64,000 bases of DNA from Luteimonas aestuarii. Its GTDB lineage: Bacteria; Pseudomonadota; Gammaproteobacteria; Xanthomonadales; Xanthomonadaceae. A program made the position numbers and the translations under genes. Positions 8,627 through 20,295 of the stretch are shown piece by piece. The notes beneath the pieces were generated by a model that worked only from the letters and a program-made list of their open reading frames with translations, searched no databases and had not been told where the DNA came from. The stretch spans positions 124,001 to 188,000 of the forward strand of contig NZ_SMTF01000001.1 of the NCBI RefSeq assembly GCF_004357985.1. The letters are read 5' to 3'. Positions within the stretch are counted from its first letter, which is position 1. The number at the start of each line of letters is the position of its first letter.

Positions 8627-10138
8627 TCAAAGCTTGCTCGCGGCGAGATGGCTCACCAGCTGCGCGATGGACGGTTCCATCAGGTCGGTCAGCGGCTTCG
8701 GATAGACGCCGATCGCCAGCACGCCGGCCGCGAACACGCCCAGCACCAGCCACTCGCGTCCGTTGATGTCCTGCAGCTGCGCGACGTGCGCGTTGCCGAC
8801 CTCGCCGAACATCACCCGCTTCACCAGCCACAGCGTGTAGGCCGCACCGACCACCAGGGTGATGGCGGCGGTGAAGGCGATCAGCGGATGCTGCTGGAAG
8901 CTGGCCAGGATCACCATGAACTCGCCGACGAAGCCCGACGTGCCCGGCAGGCCGGCGTTGGCCATCGCGAACAGCACCATGAAGAACGCGAACCAGGGCA
9001 TGGTGTTCGCCACGCCGCCGTAGTCCTTGATCATGCGCGTGTGCATGCGGTCGTAGAGCACGCCCACGCACGAGAACATGGCGCCGGAGATGAAGCCGTG
9101 CGAGATCATCTGCACCATCGCGCCCTGCAGGCCGAGGCGCGCGGCATCGGTGTTGCCCGACTCGCGCACCAGCGCGAACGCGATGAACGTGCCCAGGGTG
9201 ACGAAACCCATGTGCGAGACGGACGAATAGGCGATCAGCTTCTTCATGTCCTGCTGCACCAGGGCCACCATGCCCACGTACACCACCGCCACCAGCGACA
9301 GCGCGATCAGCAGCCACGCCCAGTCGTTGCCGGCATCGGGCGTGATCGGCAGGCTGAAGCGCAGGAAGCCGTAGCCGCCGATCTTCAGCATGATCGCCGC
9401 CAGGATCACCGAGCCGCCGGTCGGCGCCTCGACGTGCGCGTCCGGCAACCAGGTGTGCACCGGGAACATCGGCACCTTCACCGCGAAGGCGGCGAGGAAG
9501 GCGAAGAACAGCCACATCTGCTCGGTCGCGGTCAGCGGCAGCGCGTACAGGTCCGGCAACTGCCAGCTGCCGGCCTTCAGGTACAGGTACACCAGCCCGA
9601 TCAGCATGAACACCGAGCCGAGGAAGGTGTACAGGAAGAACTTGATCGATGCGTACACGCGCCGCGGGCCGCCCCAGACGCCGATGATGATGAACATCGG
9701 GATCAGCATGCCTTCGAACAGCACGTAGAACAGCATGGCGTCGACGGCCGAGAACACGCCGATCATCAGGCCTTCCAGCACCAGCATCGCCGCGTAGTAC
9801 TGGTTGACGCGCTTGCCGATCGAGGTCCAGGCACCGATCAGCACCAGCGCGGTGGTCAGCGTGGTCAGGATGATCAGCGCGACCGAGATGCCGTCCACGC
9901 CCAGGTGGTACTGGATGTCGTAGGCGGGGATCCACTCGCGGCGCTCGACGAACTGCATCGCCGTGGCGGTGTAATCGAAGCCGGTGAACAGCGGCAGGCT
10001 GACCAGGAACACCGCCAGCGCGATGCCCAGCGAGACCCAGCGCGCCAGCTCGGCGCGGCGGTCGCCCAGCGCAAGCACCAGTGCGCCGCCGAGGATCGGC
10101 AGCCAGATCAGGATGCTGAGGAGAGGCAGGTTCTGCAT
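8627..10138 (-). CDS. nuoM: NADH-quinone oxidoreductase subunit M
   Basis: Membrane proton-pumping subunit of complex I. The 503-residue protein has the NuoM signatures FEGMLIPMFIIIGVWGGP (with the key Glu), LPDAHVEAPTGGSVILAA and AYSSVSHMGFVTLG, and about 14 transmembrane helices. Separated from nuoL by 4 nt and from nuoN by 12 nt. Confidence 0.97.
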   Translation of the reverse strand: MQNLPLLSILIWLPILGGALVLALGDRRAELARWVSLGIALAVFLVSLPLFTGFDYTATAMQFVERREWIPAYDIQYHLGVDGISVALIILTTLTTALVLIGAWTSIGKRVNQYYAAMLVLEGLMIGVFSAVDAMLFYVLFEGMLIPMFIIIGVWGGPRRVYASIKFFLYTFLGSVFMLIGLVYLYLKAGSWQLPDLYALPLTATEQMWLFFAFLAAFAVKVPMFPVHTWLPDAHVEAPTGGSVILAAIMLKIGGYGFLRFSLPITPDAGNDWAWLLIALSLVAVVYVGMVALVQQDMKKLIAYSSVSHMGFVTLGTFIAFALVRESGNTDAARLGLQGAMVQMISHGFISGAMFSCVGVLYDRMHTRMIKDYGGVANTMPWFAFFMVLFAMANAGLPGTSGFVGEFMVILASFQQHPLIAFTAAITLVVGAAYTLWLVKRVMFGEVGNAHVAQLQDINGREWLVLGVFAAGVLAIGVYPKPLTDLMEPSIAQLVSHLAASKL

Positions 10139-10142
10139 TGCA

Positions 10143-12275
10143 TCAGGTCCAGTTGCGGATCAGCACCGCCAGCAGCACGATCAGGCCGACGATCATCGCG
10201 AAGGCGTAGTTGTACAGGCGGCCGGTCTGCACCTTGCGCAGCACGCCGGACACCAGGTCGACGATGCGGGCGCTGCCGTTGACCGCGGCGCCATCGATCA
10301 CCTTGCTGTCGACCTGGCGCGAGGCCTCGCCCAGCAGCAGGCCGCCGCCGGCGAACCCCTTGATCCACAGGTCGTCCATGCCGTACTTGTTCTCGAGGAT
10401 GCGGATCGGCAGCCGCAGGGCATGCCCGACCTTCGCCGGCAGGTGCGGCTTCCACCAGTACATCACCGTCGCCAGCGCGAAGCCGGCGACCACCAGCCAG
10501 AACGCCGGCGCGATGAAGCCGTGCAGCGCGAACGCCGCCGGGCCGTGCCACAGCGCGTCCTTCACCATCACCACGCTGTCGCGCGCGGCGGATACGTCGA
10601 TCGCGCCCAGGAAGAACGGTGCCGCCTCGTGGTGGCCGGTCCAGTCCGTACCGAACAGCATCGGGCCGACGGTGAAGTAGCCGACCAGGATCGACGGGAT
10701 CGACAGCAGGATCAGCGGCAGCGTCACCACCCACGGCGACTCGTGCGGCTCGTGCACGCCGTGGTGCGGATCGTCGGCATGGTGGCCGTGGGCGTCCTCG
10801 TGCAGCGGCTCGTGGCGGGTTTCCTGCCCGTGCTCGTCGTGCGCCACGTGCGGATGCGAGGGCTCGGCGTGGCGGAAACGCTCTTCGCCGAAATAGGTCA
10901 TGTACAGCAGGCGGAAGCTGTAGAAGGACGTGACGAACGCGCCCAGCAGCACCGCCCAGTAGGCATAGGTGCCCACCCAGCCCATCGTGGCGCCGCCGTG
11001 TTTCGCGGCCTCGATGATCGTGTCCTTCGAGTAGAACCCGCTGAAGAACGGCGTGCCGATCAGCGCCAGCGTGCCGATGACGCTGGTCCAGAAGGTGATC
11101 GGCATGTACTTGCGCAGGCCGCCCATCTTGCGCATGTCCTGCTCGTGGTGCATGCCGATGATCACCGAGCCGGCCGCCAGGAACAGCAGCGCCTTGAAGA
11201 AGGCGTGCGTCATCAGGTGGAACACCGCGGCCGAATACGCGGACACGCCCAGAGCCACGGTCATGTAACCGAGCTGCGACAGCGTGGAGTAGGCCACCAC
11301 CCGCTTGATGTCGTTCTGCACCATGCCGATCAGGCCGGTGAAGAACGCCGTGGTGGCGCCGATGAACAGGATGAAGGCCAGCGCCATCTCGCTCAGTTCG
11401 AACAGCGGCGACATGCGCGCGACCATGAAGATGCCCGCGGTGACCATCGTCGCGGCGTGGATCAGCGCCGAGATGGGGGTAGGGCCTTCCATCGAGTCCG
11501 GCAGCCACACGTGCAGCGGCACCTGCGCCGACTTGCCCATCGCGCCGATGAACAGGCAGATGCAGATCAGCGTGGCCACCGACCATTCCATGCCCGGGAT
11601 GATCTGCACCACCTGTCCGCCGCCGATGGTGTCGCCGGCATTGGCGAACACGGTGGCGTAGTCCAGCGAGCCGAACCAGTACAGCACGCCGGCAATGCCC
11701 AGCAGGAAGCCGAAGTCGCCCACGCGGTTGACCAGGAACGCCTTCATGTTGGCGAAGATGGCGGTCGGCCGCTTGAACCAGAAACCGATCAGCAGGTACG
11801 ACACCAGGCCCACCGCTTCCCAGCCGAAGAACAGCTGCAGGAAGTTGTTGCCCATCACCAGCATCAGCATCGAGAAGGTGAACAGGCTGATGTAGCTGAA
11901 GAACCGCTGGTAGCCCGGATCCTCGTGCATGTAGCCGATGGTGTACACGTGCACCAGCAGCGACACGAAGGTCACCACCACCATCATCATCGCGGTCAGC
12001 TTGTCGACCATGAAGCCGACGTGCGCCGAATAGTTGCCCACCTCGAAGAACGTATAGACGTTCTGGTTGAACGGCGCCGCGCCCTGCCAGACCAGCTGCC
12101 ACAGCACGTAGACCGACAGCGCGCAGCTGACGGCGACGCCGAGGATGGTCGCGGTGTGCGCACCGACGCGGCCCACCTGGCGACCGAAGAACCCGGCGAC
12201 GATCGCGCCCAGCAGCGGTGCCAGCACCACCACCAGCAGGATGGTCTTGGAGAGGGTGATTTCCATACCCGGCAT
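10143..12275 (-). CDS. nuoL: NADH-quinone oxidoreductase subunit L
   Basis: Distal proton-pumping subunit of complex I with the long lateral helix. The 710-residue protein has LPDSMEGPTPISALIHAATM, AYSTLSQLGYM and many helices. Between the central helices and the C-terminal part is a strikingly His/Glu/Asp-rich loop (encoded about 10737-10875). The start at 12275 has AAGGG 8 nt upstream; an in-frame ATG three codons later is the alternative. It follows nuoK by 4 nt. Confidence 0.96.
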   Translation of the reverse strand: MPGMEITLSKTILLVVVLAPLLGAIVAGFFGRQVGRVGAHTATILGVAVSCALSVYVLWQLVWQGAAPFNQNVYTFFEVGNYSAHVGFMVDKLTAMMMVVVTFVSLLVHVYTIGYMHEDPGYQRFFSYISLFTFSMLMLVMGNNFLQLFFGWEAVGLVSYLLIGFWFKRPTAIFANMKAFLVNRVGDFGFLLGIAGVLYWFGSLDYATVFANAGDTIGGGQVVQIIPGMEWSVATLICICLFIGAMGKSAQVPLHVWLPDSMEGPTPISALIHAATMVTAGIFMVARMSPLFELSEMALAFILFIGATTAFFTGLIGMVQNDIKRVVAYSTLSQLGYMTVALGVSAYSAAVFHLMTHAFFKALLFLAAGSVIIGMHHEQDMRKMGGLRKYMPITFWTSVIGTLALIGTPFFSGFYSKDTIIEAAKHGGATMGWVGTYAYWAVLLGAFVTSFYSFRLLYMTYFGEERFRHAEPSHPHVAHDEHGQETRHEPLHEDAHGHHADDPHHGVHEPHESPWVVTLPLILLSIPSILVGYFTVGPMLFGTDWTGHHEAAPFFLGAIDVSAARDSVVMVKDALWHGPAAFALHGFIAPAFWLVVAGFALATVMYWWKPHLPAKVGHALRLPIRILENKYGMDDLWIKGFAGGGLLLGEASRQVDSKVIDGAAVNGSARIVDLVSGVLRKVQTGRLYNYAFAMIVGLIVLLAVLIRNWT

Positions 12276-12279
12276 CGGA

Positions 12280-12603
12280 TCAGCCCTTCAACATATCGAG
12301 TTCGGCCACGTTGATCGTGCGCCGGTTGCGGAACAGCACCACCAGGATGGCCAGGCCGATCGCGGCCTCGGCCGCGGCCACGGTGAGGATGAAGAACACG
12401 AAAATCTGGCCCGATTCGTCGCCGAACTGGCGCGAGAAGCCGATGAAATTGATGTTCACCGCCAGCAGCATCAGCTCGATGCACATCAGCAGGATGATCA
12501 CGTTCTTCCGGTTGAGGAAGATGCCCGCCACGCTGATGCAGAACAGCACCGCGCCCAGCGCAAGGTAGTGGCCCAAGGCAAGGCCTTGCCCGAACACGTC
12601 CAT
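12280..12603 (-). CDS. nuoK: NADH-quinone oxidoreductase subunit K
   Basis: Small (107 aa) three-helix membrane subunit in the proton path of complex I. The family motif [20 protein letters not shown] with its buried Glu is intact, as is the second conserved Glu segment [10 protein letters not shown]. The ATG overlaps the nuoJ stop region and is preceded by GGAGG, so translation is coupled to nuoJ. The open frame continues upstream of this ATG but only as a shadow of nuoJ. Confidence 0.97.
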   Translation of the reverse strand: MDVFGQGLALGHYLALGAVLFCISVAGIFLNRKNVIILLMCIELMLLAVNINFIGFSRQFGDESGQIFVFFILTVAAAEAAIGLAILVVLFRNRRTINVAELDMLKG

Positions 12604-13253
12604 TATTTCGCCTCCCCTTCGCCCGGGACGTCGCCCGTGGGCGGCGTTTCCTCGACCCGCCGTTCGGCCGGCATGCTGACCAGCCGCACCCGGTCGGCGG
12701 CACGCGCGCGCGATTGCTCGCCCGGATTCTGGTGCTTGGTACCCTCGCGGCGGCGCAGCGTCAGGATCACGGCCGCCACGACGGCGACGGTGAGGATCAG
12801 GCCGGCCACTTCGAACGGCAGCAGGAAGTCGGTGAACAGGCGGCGGCCAAGCCAGGTGATGTTCGAGACGCCCTGCGCTTCGGCGGCGTCGACCGGGAAC
12901 GGCGCCATGCGCGCCTTGAGGCCGATCAGCGCCAGCATCTCGACCAGCATCACCACCGCGACCAGCAGGCCCACCGGCAGGTAACGCACGTAGCCCTCGC
13001 GCAGCGGCACCACGTCGATGTCCAGCATCATCACCACGAACAGGAACAGCACCATCACCGCGCCCACGTAGACCAGGATCAGCGCCACGCCGAGGAACTC
13101 GGCGCCGGCGAGGATCCATGTGCAGGCCACGGTGAAGAAGGTCAGCACCAGGAACAGCGCGGCATGCACCGGGTTCTTGACGCTGATCACCGCGCCGGCC
13201 GACATCACGGCCACGACGGAGAAAGCGAGGAATGCGAGCAGGGCGAGGTCCAT
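12603..13253 (-). CDS. nuoJ: NADH-quinone oxidoreductase subunit J
   Basis: Membrane subunit of complex I (216 aa) with five helices. The signature segments are [20 protein letters not shown] and [21 protein letters not shown] charged tail rich in Arg, Glu and Pro follows the last helix. Separated by 3 nt from nuoI and overlapping nuoK at the stop. Confidence 0.96.
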   Translation of the reverse strand: MDLALLAFLAFSVVAVMSAGAVISVKNPVHAALFLVLTFFTVACTWILAGAEFLGVALILVYVGAVMVLFLFVVMMLDIDVVPLREGYVRYLPVGLLVAVVMLVEMLALIGLKARMAPFPVDAAEAQGVSNITWLGRRLFTDFLLPFEVAGLILTVAVVAAVILTLRRREGTKHQNPGEQSRARAADRVRLVSMPAERRVEETPPTGDVPGEGEAK

Positions 13254-13256
13254 GGC

Positions 13257-13745
13257 TTACCTGTAGGCGGCGTCGGCGGCGCGGCGTTCGGCGATCTCGG
13301 CCTCGAGGCGGTCGCCGATGGCGAGCAGCTGCGGCTTGGTGACGATGTTCTCGCCGCGGTGTTCGAAGTGGTATTCGTGCACGTGGGTCTCGACGATCGA
13401 GTCGACCGGGCAGGACTCTTCGCAGAAGCCGCAGTAGATGCACTTGAACAGGTCGATGTCGTAGCGCGTGGTGCGGCGGGTGCCGTCGGCGCGCTGCTCG
13501 GAGTCGATGGTGATCGCCAGCGCCGGGCACACCGCCTCGCACAGCTTGCAGGCGATGCAGCGCTCCTCGCCGTTCGGGTAGCGGCGCAGCGCATGCAGGC
13601 CGCGGAACCGCGGCGACTGCGGGGTCTTTTCCATCGGGTACATCAAGGTGTACTTGGGACGGAACAGGTACTTCAGCGTCAACCACAGCCCGCCCAGCAA
13701 CTCGAGCAGGAACAGGCTGCGGAACCATGCAACGAACTTGGCCAT
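13257..13745 (-). CDS. nuoI: NADH-quinone oxidoreductase subunit I
   Basis: Ferredoxin-like subunit (162 aa) carrying clusters N6a and N6b that link the NuoG chain to NuoB. The two 4Fe-4S motifs are [12 protein letters not shown] (about residues 63-74) and [12 protein letters not shown] (about 102-113). The N-terminal amphipathic segment docks it to NuoH. The ATG overlaps the nuoH stop, so translation is coupled. Confidence 0.97.
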   Translation of the reverse strand: MAKFVAWFRSLFLLELLGGLWLTLKYLFRPKYTLMYPMEKTPQSPRFRGLHALRRYPNGEERCIACKLCEAVCPALAITIDSEQRADGTRRTTRYDIDLFKCIYCGFCEESCPVDSIVETHVHEYHFEHRGENIVTKPQLLAIGDRLEAEIAERRAADAAYR

Positions 13746-14854
13746 CACTGCCCTGCCTCGAACACGCCGAAATACGCCATCAGTGCGACCACCACGATCC
13801 ACGCGATGCTCAACGGAATGAACACCTTCCAGCCCAGCCGCATGATCTGGTCGTAGCGGTAGCGCGGGAACGAGGCGCGGAACCAGATGAAACAGCTGGC
13901 GAAGAAGAACACCTTGGCGAACAGCCACCACCAGCCGTCGCCGAGCAACGTGCCGAGCACCGGGATGTCCGGGATGAACGCCGCCGGGATCGGCGACAAC
14001 CAGCCGCCCAGGAAGAAGATCGCGGTCAGGAAGCTGACCAGGATCATGTTGGCGTACTCGGCCAGGAAGAACAGCGCGAACGCCGAACCGGAGTACTCCA
14101 CCATGTGCCCGGCGACGATCTCCGACTCGCCCTCCACCACGTCGAACGGCGCGCGGTTGGTCTCGGCCACGCCGGAGATGAAGTAGATGACGAACAGCGG
14201 CAGCATCGGCAGCCAGAACCACTCGAACAGGCCGGCGTTGCCCGCCTGCGACATCACGATCTCGGTCAGGTTGAGGCTGCCCGCGCCGATCATCACGCCG
14301 ACCAGCGCGAAGCCCATCGCGATCTCGTAGCTCACCACCTGCGCGGCCGAACGCATCGCACCGAGGAAGGCGTACTTCGAGTTCGATGCCCAGCCGGCGA
14401 GGATCACGCCATACACGCCCAGCGAGGTCATCGCCAGCAGGTACAGCAGGCCGGCATTGGCATTGGACAGCACCAGCTGCGCGTCGAACGGAATCACCGC
14501 CCAGGCCGCGAACGACGGCGCCAGCACGATCAACGGCGCCAGCACGTACAGTGATTTCTGCGCGCTGCTCGGCTGGATGACTTCCTTGAACAGCAGCTTG
14601 AACACGTCGGCGAAGGCCTGGAGGATGCCCCAGCCCACGTACATCGGCCCGTGGCGCACGTGCATCCAGCCGATCAGCTTGCGCTCCCACACCACGTAGA
14701 ACGCCACCGACACGATGACCGGCACGGCGATGGCGAGGATCTTCAGCACGATCCAGACGACGGCGCCGATCCAGCCCAGCGACATCAGCAGGTCATGGAC
14801 GGGCTGGGTCACGTTGCCCAGGATGGTGGCGGTATTGGTCGCGGTACTGCTCAT
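13745..14854 (-). CDS. nuoH: NADH-quinone oxidoreductase subunit H
   Basis: Membrane subunit (369 aa) that forms much of the quinone chamber. Conserved segments seen are [29 protein letters not shown] and the Glu-rich loop [20 protein letters not shown]. The start overlaps the nuoG stop (ATGA), and the open frame upstream is a nuoG shadow. Its stop overlaps the nuoI ATG. Confidence 0.96.
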   Translation of the reverse strand: MSSTATNTATILGNVTQPVHDLLMSLGWIGAVVWIVLKILAIAVPVIVSVAFYVVWERKLIGWMHVRHGPMYVGWGILQAFADVFKLLFKEVIQPSSAQKSLYVLAPLIVLAPSFAAWAVIPFDAQLVLSNANAGLLYLLAMTSLGVYGVILAGWASNSKYAFLGAMRSAAQVVSYEIAMGFALVGVMIGAGSLNLTEIVMSQAGNAGLFEWFWLPMLPLFVIYFISGVAETNRAPFDVVEGESEIVAGHMVEYSGSAFALFFLAEYANMILVSFLTAIFFLGGWLSPIPAAFIPDIPVLGTLLGDGWWWLFAKVFFFASCFIWFRASFPRYRYDQIMRLGWKVFIPLSIAWIVVVALMAYFGVFEAGQ

Positions 14855-17109
14855 GCGGCCTCCACTTCGACGCGACCGCCGCCCAGTGCGGCCGTGGCGC
14901 CATAACCGGACTCGACCCACGCCGCGCCGGGCGCAACGCTGTCGCTGATGCCCACCTGCAGCGTGGCCGTGCCTGAGCCGTTGGAGACCTTCGCCATCGC
15001 GCCCTCGGACAGGCCCGCGGCGCTGGCGTCCTGCGGATGCAGGGTGACGCGCGGGCCGACGGTCAGCGGATGCGCCTGCAGCGCCGCGGCACGACGCGTG
15101 AGCCCATCGACGCGGTAGATCGCCTGCGACACGGCCAGCTCCAGCCCGCCCTGCCCCGCCTGCGGCGCGGCACCGGCCTGGACGGCGACGTCGCGTGCGG
15201 AGATCCCGGCACGCAGGCCGGCGAGATCGGTGAACTCGAACCCCGGCAGTCCCAGTTCGCCACCGAGTGCGCGCAGCACCTTCCAGCCCTGGCGGGCGTC
15301 GCCCGGCAACTTGCCGGCAGCCACGGCGCGCTGTTCGCGGCCATCGAGATTGGCCAGCGTGGCGTCGTTCTCGAACAGGGTCGCGATCGGCAGGATCACA
15401 TCGGCCACGCGGCGCGTCGAAGCACAGGCGAAGTGGCTGAAGGCCACCACCTGCGCGCCGCCCAACGCCTTCATCGCGGCGGCCTGGTCGGCGAAATCGA
15501 GGCCCGGCTCGATGCCGTGGATCACGTAGGCGGCACGCGGCTCGGCGAGCATCGCATTGGCATCGCGCGTCGTCGGCAGCACGCCCAGACGCGACAGGCC
15601 CAGCGCGTTCGCGCCCTGCGGGATGCGGTTGAGCGTGCCGTTGGCGCGCTTGGCGAAATCGGCCGCAGCCGCACGGATCGCCGCGGCATGCATGCCATTC
15701 TCGGCGACCGCGCCGAGGATCACCGCGACGTGGTTGGCGCCTTCGACAGCCCTGGCCAGTTCGGTCGAACCCAGCGCATCGGCGAGCTTCGACGGGGCGA
15801 CGATGGCCTTGGAGGCGATGTCGAACGCGAACTCGAAATCGACCGGATTGACCACGTGCACCCTGGCACCCTGCTTCCACGCCTTGCGCACGCGCTGGTG
15901 CAGCAGCGGTACTTCGTGGCGCAGGTTCGAGCCGACGATGACGATGGCATCGGCCTGTTCGATCTCCGCGACCGGCGTGGCAAACTGCGTCGCGGTCGCG
16001 CCGTCGGACAGGTCGCGCTGCGCGATGCGGTGGTCGAGGTTGCCCGTTCCCAGGCCTTCCGCCAGGCGCGCCAGCAACGCACCCTCCTCGTTCGAGGTGG
16101 CCGGATGCACCAGCACGCCGAGGTTGTCGGCGCCGTTGTCGCGCAGGATCTGCGCGGCCTTGGCCAGCGCTTCGTCCCACGACGCTTCGCGCCAGTCGCC
16201 CGCGTCGCCATTGGACGCAACGCGCACCAGCGGTACCGTCGCGCGATCTTCGGCGTACAGGCCCTGGTGCGAATAGCGGTCGCGGTCCGACAGCCAGCAC
16301 TCGTTGACCGCTTCGTTGTCGCGCGGCACGGCGCGCATCACGTCGCCACGACGCAAGTGCAGGAACAGGTTGCTGCCGAGCGCGTCGTGGAAGCCCAGCG
16401 ACTCCTTCGCGATCAGCTCCCATGGGCGCGCGCGGAAGCGGAACACCTTGTTGGTCAACGCACCGACCGGGCACACGTCGATCACGTTGCCCGACAGTTC
16501 CGTGGTCAGCGGCTTGCCGTCGTAGGTGCCGATCTGCAGGTTCTCGCCACGCTGCATGCCGCCCAGCTCGTAGGTGCCGGCGACCTCCGCGGTGAAGCGC
16601 ACGCAGCGCGTGCACTGGATGCAGCGGGTCATCTCGGTGGCGACCAGCGGCCCCATGTCCTCGTCGGCGACGACGCGCTTGCGCTCGCTGAAACGGCTGA
16701 CCGAGCGGCCGTAGCCCAGCGACAGGTCCTGCAGCTCGCACTCGCCGCCCTGGTCGCAGATCGGGCAGTCGAGCGGATGGTTGATCAGCAGGAACTCCAT
16801 CACGTTGCGCTGCGCCTTGAGCGCCTTGTCGTTGCGCGTGAACACCTTCAGGCCGTCCATCACCGGCGTGGCGCAGGCCGGCGACGGCTTCGGCGCGGAA
16901 CGGCCGCCGACTTCGGTGTCGACCAGGCACATGCGGCAATTCGCGGCGATCGACAGCTTGTCGTGGTAGCAGAAACGCGGGATCGGGATGCCGGCCTTGT
17001 CGGCGGCATGGATGATCATCGAGCCCTTCGGCGCGGCCATCTCGACGCCGTCGATGAACACGGTGACGTGGTCTGGCGGCAGATCTGGATTCACCGGCTG
17101 CGCACTCAT
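14851..17109 (-). CDS. nuoG: NADH-quinone oxidoreductase subunit G
   Basis: Large peripheral-arm Fe-S subunit (752 aa). The N-terminal 2Fe-2S ferredoxin domain includes CRMCLV, then the His/Cys cluster region ending [18 protein letters not shown], then the 4Fe-4S motif [10 protein letters not shown], followed by a molybdopterin-oxidoreductase-like domain that has lost the cofactor role. The start at [12 protein letters not shown] overlaps the nuoF end; 40 upstream codons in the open frame are a nuoF shadow. Confidence 0.96.
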   Translation of the reverse strand: MSAQPVNPDLPPDHVTVFIDGVEMAAPKGSMIIHAADKAGIPIPRFCYHDKLSIAANCRMCLVDTEVGGRSAPKPSPACATPVMDGLKVFTRNDKALKAQRNVMEFLLINHPLDCPICDQGGECELQDLSLGYGRSVSRFSERKRVVADEDMGPLVATEMTRCIQCTRCVRFTAEVAGTYELGGMQRGENLQIGTYDGKPLTTELSGNVIDVCPVGALTNKVFRFRARPWELIAKESLGFHDALGSNLFLHLRRGDVMRAVPRDNEAVNECWLSDRDRYSHQGLYAEDRATVPLVRVASNGDAGDWREASWDEALAKAAQILRDNGADNLGVLVHPATSNEEGALLARLAEGLGTGNLDHRIAQRDLSDGATATQFATPVAEIEQADAIVIVGSNLRHEVPLLHQRVRKAWKQGARVHVVNPVDFEFAFDIASKAIVAPSKLADALGSTELARAVEGANHVAVILGAVAENGMHAAAIRAAAADFAKRANGTLNRIPQGANALGLSRLGVLPTTRDANAMLAEPRAAYVIHGIEPGLDFADQAAAMKALGGAQVVAFSHFACASTRRVADVILPIATLFENDATLANLDGREQRAVAAGKLPGDARQGWKVLRALGGELGLPGFEFTDLAGLRAGISARDVAVQAGAAPQAGQGGLELAVSQAIYRVDGLTRRAAALQAHPLTVGPRVTLHPQDASAAGLSEGAMAKVSNGSGTATLQVGISDSVAPGAAWVESGYGATAALGGGRVEVEAA

Positions 17110-18470
17110 GCCGCCACCGCCTTCGGCACCACGGTGCCGGCCAACTGGTCGTCGACCAGGAAGCGCTTGTTGACGATGGCGTATTCGAACTCGTCCCAGA
17201 AATGGCGCAGGAAGCCCTGCACCGGCCACGCCGCGGCTTCACCGAAGGCGCAGATGGTGTGGCCCTCGATCTGGCCCGCGGCGGCACGCAGCATCTGCAG
17301 GTCGTCCAGCGTCGCTTCCTTGTTCACGATGCGCGTGACCATGCGGTACATCCAGCCGGTGCCTTCGCGGCAGGGCGTGCACTGGCCGCAGCTCTCGGCG
17401 TAGTAGAAGCGCGCGATGCGCTGGCAGGCACGCACCATGCAGGTGGTGTCGTCCATCACGATCACCGCCGCCGAGCCCAGGCCGGACCCGGCCTTCTGCA
17501 GCGCGTCGTAATCCATGGTCAGGCCCAGGATGGTTTCGCCCGGCAGCACCGGCATCGACGAACCACCGGGAATCACGCCCTTCAGCGCGCGCCCGGGGCG
17601 CAGGCCGCCGGCGATTTCCAGTAGTTCGGAGAACGGCGTGCCGAGGCGCAGTTCGTAATTGCCCGGCCTGGTGACATGACCCGACACCGAGAAGATCTTG
17701 CAGCCACCGTTGTTCGGCTTGCCCAGCCCCAGGAACCACTCGGCGCCGTTGCGCACGATGGCCGGCACCGAGGCGAAGGTCTCGGTGTTGTTGATCGTGG
17801 TCGGCTTGCCGTACAGGCCGAAGTTGGCCGGGAACGGCGGCTTGAACCGCGGCTGGCCCTTCTTGCCTTCCAGCGACTCCATCAGCGCGGTCTCTTCGCC
17901 GCAGATGTAGGCACCCGCGCCCAGCGCGTTGTACAGGTCGATGTCGATGCCGGAGCCGAGGATGTCCTTGCCCAGCCAACCGTGCTTGTAGGCCTCGGCA
18001 GTGGCTTCCTCGAGATGCTCGAAGGGTTCGTGGTGGAACTCGCCGCGCAGGTAGTTGTAGCCCACGCTGGCGCCGGTGGCGTAGCAGGCAATCGCCATGC
18101 CCTCGATGACCGAATGCGGGTTGTAGCGCAGGATGTCGCGATCCTTGGCGGTGCCCGGCTCGGATTCGTCCGAGTTGCAGAGGATGTACTTCTGCATCTC
18201 GCCCTTGGGCATGAAGCTCCACTTCAGGCCGGTCGGGAAGCCCGCGCCGCCGCGGCCGCGCAGGCCGGACTGCTTGACCATCTCGATCACGTCGGCCGGC
18301 GGGATCTTCTCCTCGAGGATCTTGCGCAGCGCGCTGTAACCGCCGGTCTTGAGGTAGTTTTCGTACGACCACGGCTTGTCGAAATGCAACGTGGTGTAGA
18401 CGGCCTGGTACTCCTTCGGCGCGGGGCCGACGGGACCATAACCTTCGGAATAGTGGGAGTGCCCTGCCAT
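17106..18470 (-). CDS. nuoF: NADH-quinone oxidoreductase subunit F
   Basis: NADH- and FMN-binding subunit with cluster N3 (454 aa). The NADH site [16 protein letters not shown] and FMN-region [19 protein letters not shown] are intact, and the C-terminal Fe-S motif [12 protein letters not shown] is present. The ATG lies at the nuoE stop (4-nt-type overlap), so translation is coupled with its partner NuoE. Confidence 0.97.
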   Translation of the reverse strand: MAGHSHYSEGYGPVGPAPKEYQAVYTTLHFDKPWSYENYLKTGGYSALRKILEEKIPPADVIEMVKQSGLRGRGGAGFPTGLKWSFMPKGEMQKYILCNSDESEPGTAKDRDILRYNPHSVIEGMAIACYATGASVGYNYLRGEFHHEPFEHLEEATAEAYKHGWLGKDILGSGIDIDLYNALGAGAYICGEETALMESLEGKKGQPRFKPPFPANFGLYGKPTTINNTETFASVPAIVRNGAEWFLGLGKPNNGGCKIFSVSGHVTRPGNYELRLGTPFSELLEIAGGLRPGRALKGVIPGGSSMPVLPGETILGLTMDYDALQKAGSGLGSAAVIVMDDTTCMVRACQRIARFYYAESCGQCTPCREGTGWMYRMVTRIVNKEATLDDLQMLRAAAGQIEGHTICAFGEAAAWPVQGFLRHFWDEFEYAIVNKRFLVDDQLAGTVVPKAVAA

Positions 18471-18997
18471 TACTTCAACCCGTCCAGCAGCTCGTCCACT
18501 TTCTCGGGAGAGAGCTTCTCGTGGTAATGCCCGTTGATCACCACCACCGGCGCGCCGCAGCACGCAGCCACGCACTCTTCCTCGCGCTTGAGGTAGACGC
18601 GGCCGTCGGCGGTGGATTCGCCCAACTTGCAGCCCAGCTTCTTCTCGGCATGCGCGACCAGGTCTTCGGCACCGTTGAGCCAGCAGCTGATGTTGGTGCA
18701 GAACGCGACGTTGTTGCGGCCGACCTTCTGCGTCTCGAACATCGAATAGAACGTCGCCACCTCGTAGGCCCACACCGGCGGCAGGTCGAGGTACTTGGCA
18801 ACGCCGGCGATCAGTTCGTCGGTCAGGTAGCCCTGGTTCTGCGCCTGCGCAGCGTGCAGGCCCGGCAGCACGGCCGAGCGCTTGCGGTCCGGCGGGAACT
18901 TGGTCAGCCAGTGGTCGATGTGCGCACGCGTGTCGTCGCTCAGCACCACCATCGGGTCGACGTTGCGCGCATTCTCGAAGTTGCCGGTCGCTCTCAT
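18470..18997 (-). CDS. nuoE: NADH-quinone oxidoreductase subunit E
   Basis: Thioredoxin-fold subunit (175 aa) carrying the 2Fe-2S cluster N1a. The four expected ligands are C100 and C105 (FCTNISC) and C142 and C146 ([10 protein letters not shown]). The N-terminal helical region is normal. The start ATG overlaps the nuoD stop. Confidence 0.96.
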   Translation of the reverse strand: MRATGNFENARNVDPMVVLSDDTRAHIDHWLTKFPPDRKRSAVLPGLHAAQAQNQGYLTDELIAGVAKYLDLPPVWAYEVATFYSMFETQKVGRNNVAFCTNISCWLNGAEDLVAHAEKKLGCKLGESTADGRVYLKREEECVAACCGAPVVVINGHYHEKLSPEKVDELLDGLK

Positions 18998-20295
18998 CGG
19001 TCGATCTCTCCGAACACGACGTCATAGGTGCCGATCATCGCCACCACGTCGGCCAGCATGTGGCCCTTCACGATCTCGTCCATCGACGACAGGTGGGCGA
19101 AGCCGGGTGCGCGCAGGTGCACGCGGAACGGCTTGTTGGCGCCGTCGCTGACGAGGTAGCAGCCGAACTCGCCCTTCGGCGCCTCGACCGCGCAGTACGT
19201 CTCGCCCGCCGGCACGCAGTAGCCTTCGGTGAACAGCTTGAAGTGGTGGATCAGCGCTTCCATGTCGTCCTTCATCTCCTCGCGGGAGGGAGGCGCGACC
19301 TTGTAGTTGTCGACCATCACCGGGCCGGGATTGGCCTTCAGCCAGCGCACGCACTGCTGGATGATGCGCGTGGACTGCCGCATTTCCGCGATGCGCACCA
19401 GGTAGCGGTCGTAGCAGTCGCCGTTGACGCCGACCGGAATGTCGAAGTCCACCACGTCGTACTTCGCGTACGGCTGCTTCTTGCGAAGGTCCCAGGCCAC
19501 GCCCGAACCGCGCAGCATCGGGCCGCTCATGCCCCAGGCCAGCGCCTGTTCCGGCGGGATCACGCCGATGCCGACGGTGCGCTGCTTCCAGATGCGGTTG
19601 TCGGTGAGCAGCGTCTCGTACTCGTCGACGCGGGTCGGGAAGTCGTTGGCGAACGCCTCCAGGTAATCCAGCATCGAGCCTTCGCGCCACTCGTTGAAGC
19701 GCTTAAGCTTGCCGCCCTTGCGCCACGGCGACTCGCGGTACTTCGGCATGTGGTCCGGCAGGTCGCGGTAGACGCCACCCGGGCGGTAGTACGTGGCGTG
19801 CATGCGTGCGCCGCTGACCGCCTCGTACACGTCCATCAGTTCCTCGCGCTCGCGGAACGCGTACAGGAACACCGCCATCGCGCCGAGGTCGAGCGCATTC
19901 GAACCCACCCACATCAGGTGGTTGAGGATGCGGGTGACCTCGTCGAACAGCGTGCGGATGTACTGCGCGCGTTCCGGCGCCTCGATGCCCATCAGGCTCT
20001 CGATGGCGCGCACGTAGGCGTGCTCGTTGCACATCATCGACACGTAGTCCAGGCGATCCATGTAGCCGATCGACTGGTTGAACGGCTTGGACTCGGCCAG
20101 CTTCTCGGTGCCACGATGCAGCAGCCCGATATGCGGGTCGGCACGCACCACCGTCTCGCCGTCCATTTCCAGGATCAGGCGCAACACGCCGTGCGCGGCC
20201 GGATGCTGCGGGCCGAAGTTCAAGGTGTAGCTGCGGATCTCCTGCCTGGTACCGGAGGTCGCGCTGGCTGCGGGAACGTTGGGCACTGCACTCAC
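18994..20295 (-). CDS. nuoD: NADH-quinone oxidoreductase subunit D
   Basis: 49-kDa subunit (433 aa) that, with NuoB, forms the quinone site. The family pattern [20 protein letters not shown] and the [14 protein letters not shown] segment with the quinone-interacting His are present. The start is a GTG that overlaps the nuoC TGA (GTGA). NuoC and NuoD are separate here, not fused as in enterobacteria. Confidence 0.97.
   Translation of the reverse strand: MSAVPNVPAASATSGTRQEIRSYTLNFGPQHPAAHGVLRLILEMDGETVVRADPHIGLLHRGTEKLAESKPFNQSIGYMDRLDYVSMMCNEHAYVRAIESLMGIEAPERAQYIRTLFDEVTRILNHLMWVGSNALDLGAMAVFLYAFREREELMDVYEAVSGARMHATYYRPGGVYRDLPDHMPKYRESPWRKGGKLKRFNEWREGSMLDYLEAFANDFPTRVDEYETLLTDNRIWKQRTVGIGVIPPEQALAWGMSGPMLRGSGVAWDLRKKQPYAKYDVVDFDIPVGVNGDCYDRYLVRIAEMRQSTRIIQQCVRWLKANPGPVMVDNYKVAPPSREEMKDDMEALIHHFKLFTEGYCVPAGETYCAVEAPKGEFGCYLVSDGANKPFRVHLRAPGFAHLSSMDEIVKGHMLADVVAMIGTYDVVFGEIDR

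Noticed and set aside
6938-12314. Very long plus-strand open frames (1114 and 776 codons) opposite nuoN, nuoM and nuoL
   Set aside because: They mirror the membrane subunits, are rich in His, Gln, Arg and Asp as reverse complements of hydrophobic GC-rich genes are, and have no plausible start signals or domains.
15037-17403. A 788-codon plus-strand frame opposite nuoG
   Set aside because: Antisense to a gene with clear Fe-S motifs; no domain, arginine- and histidine-rich.
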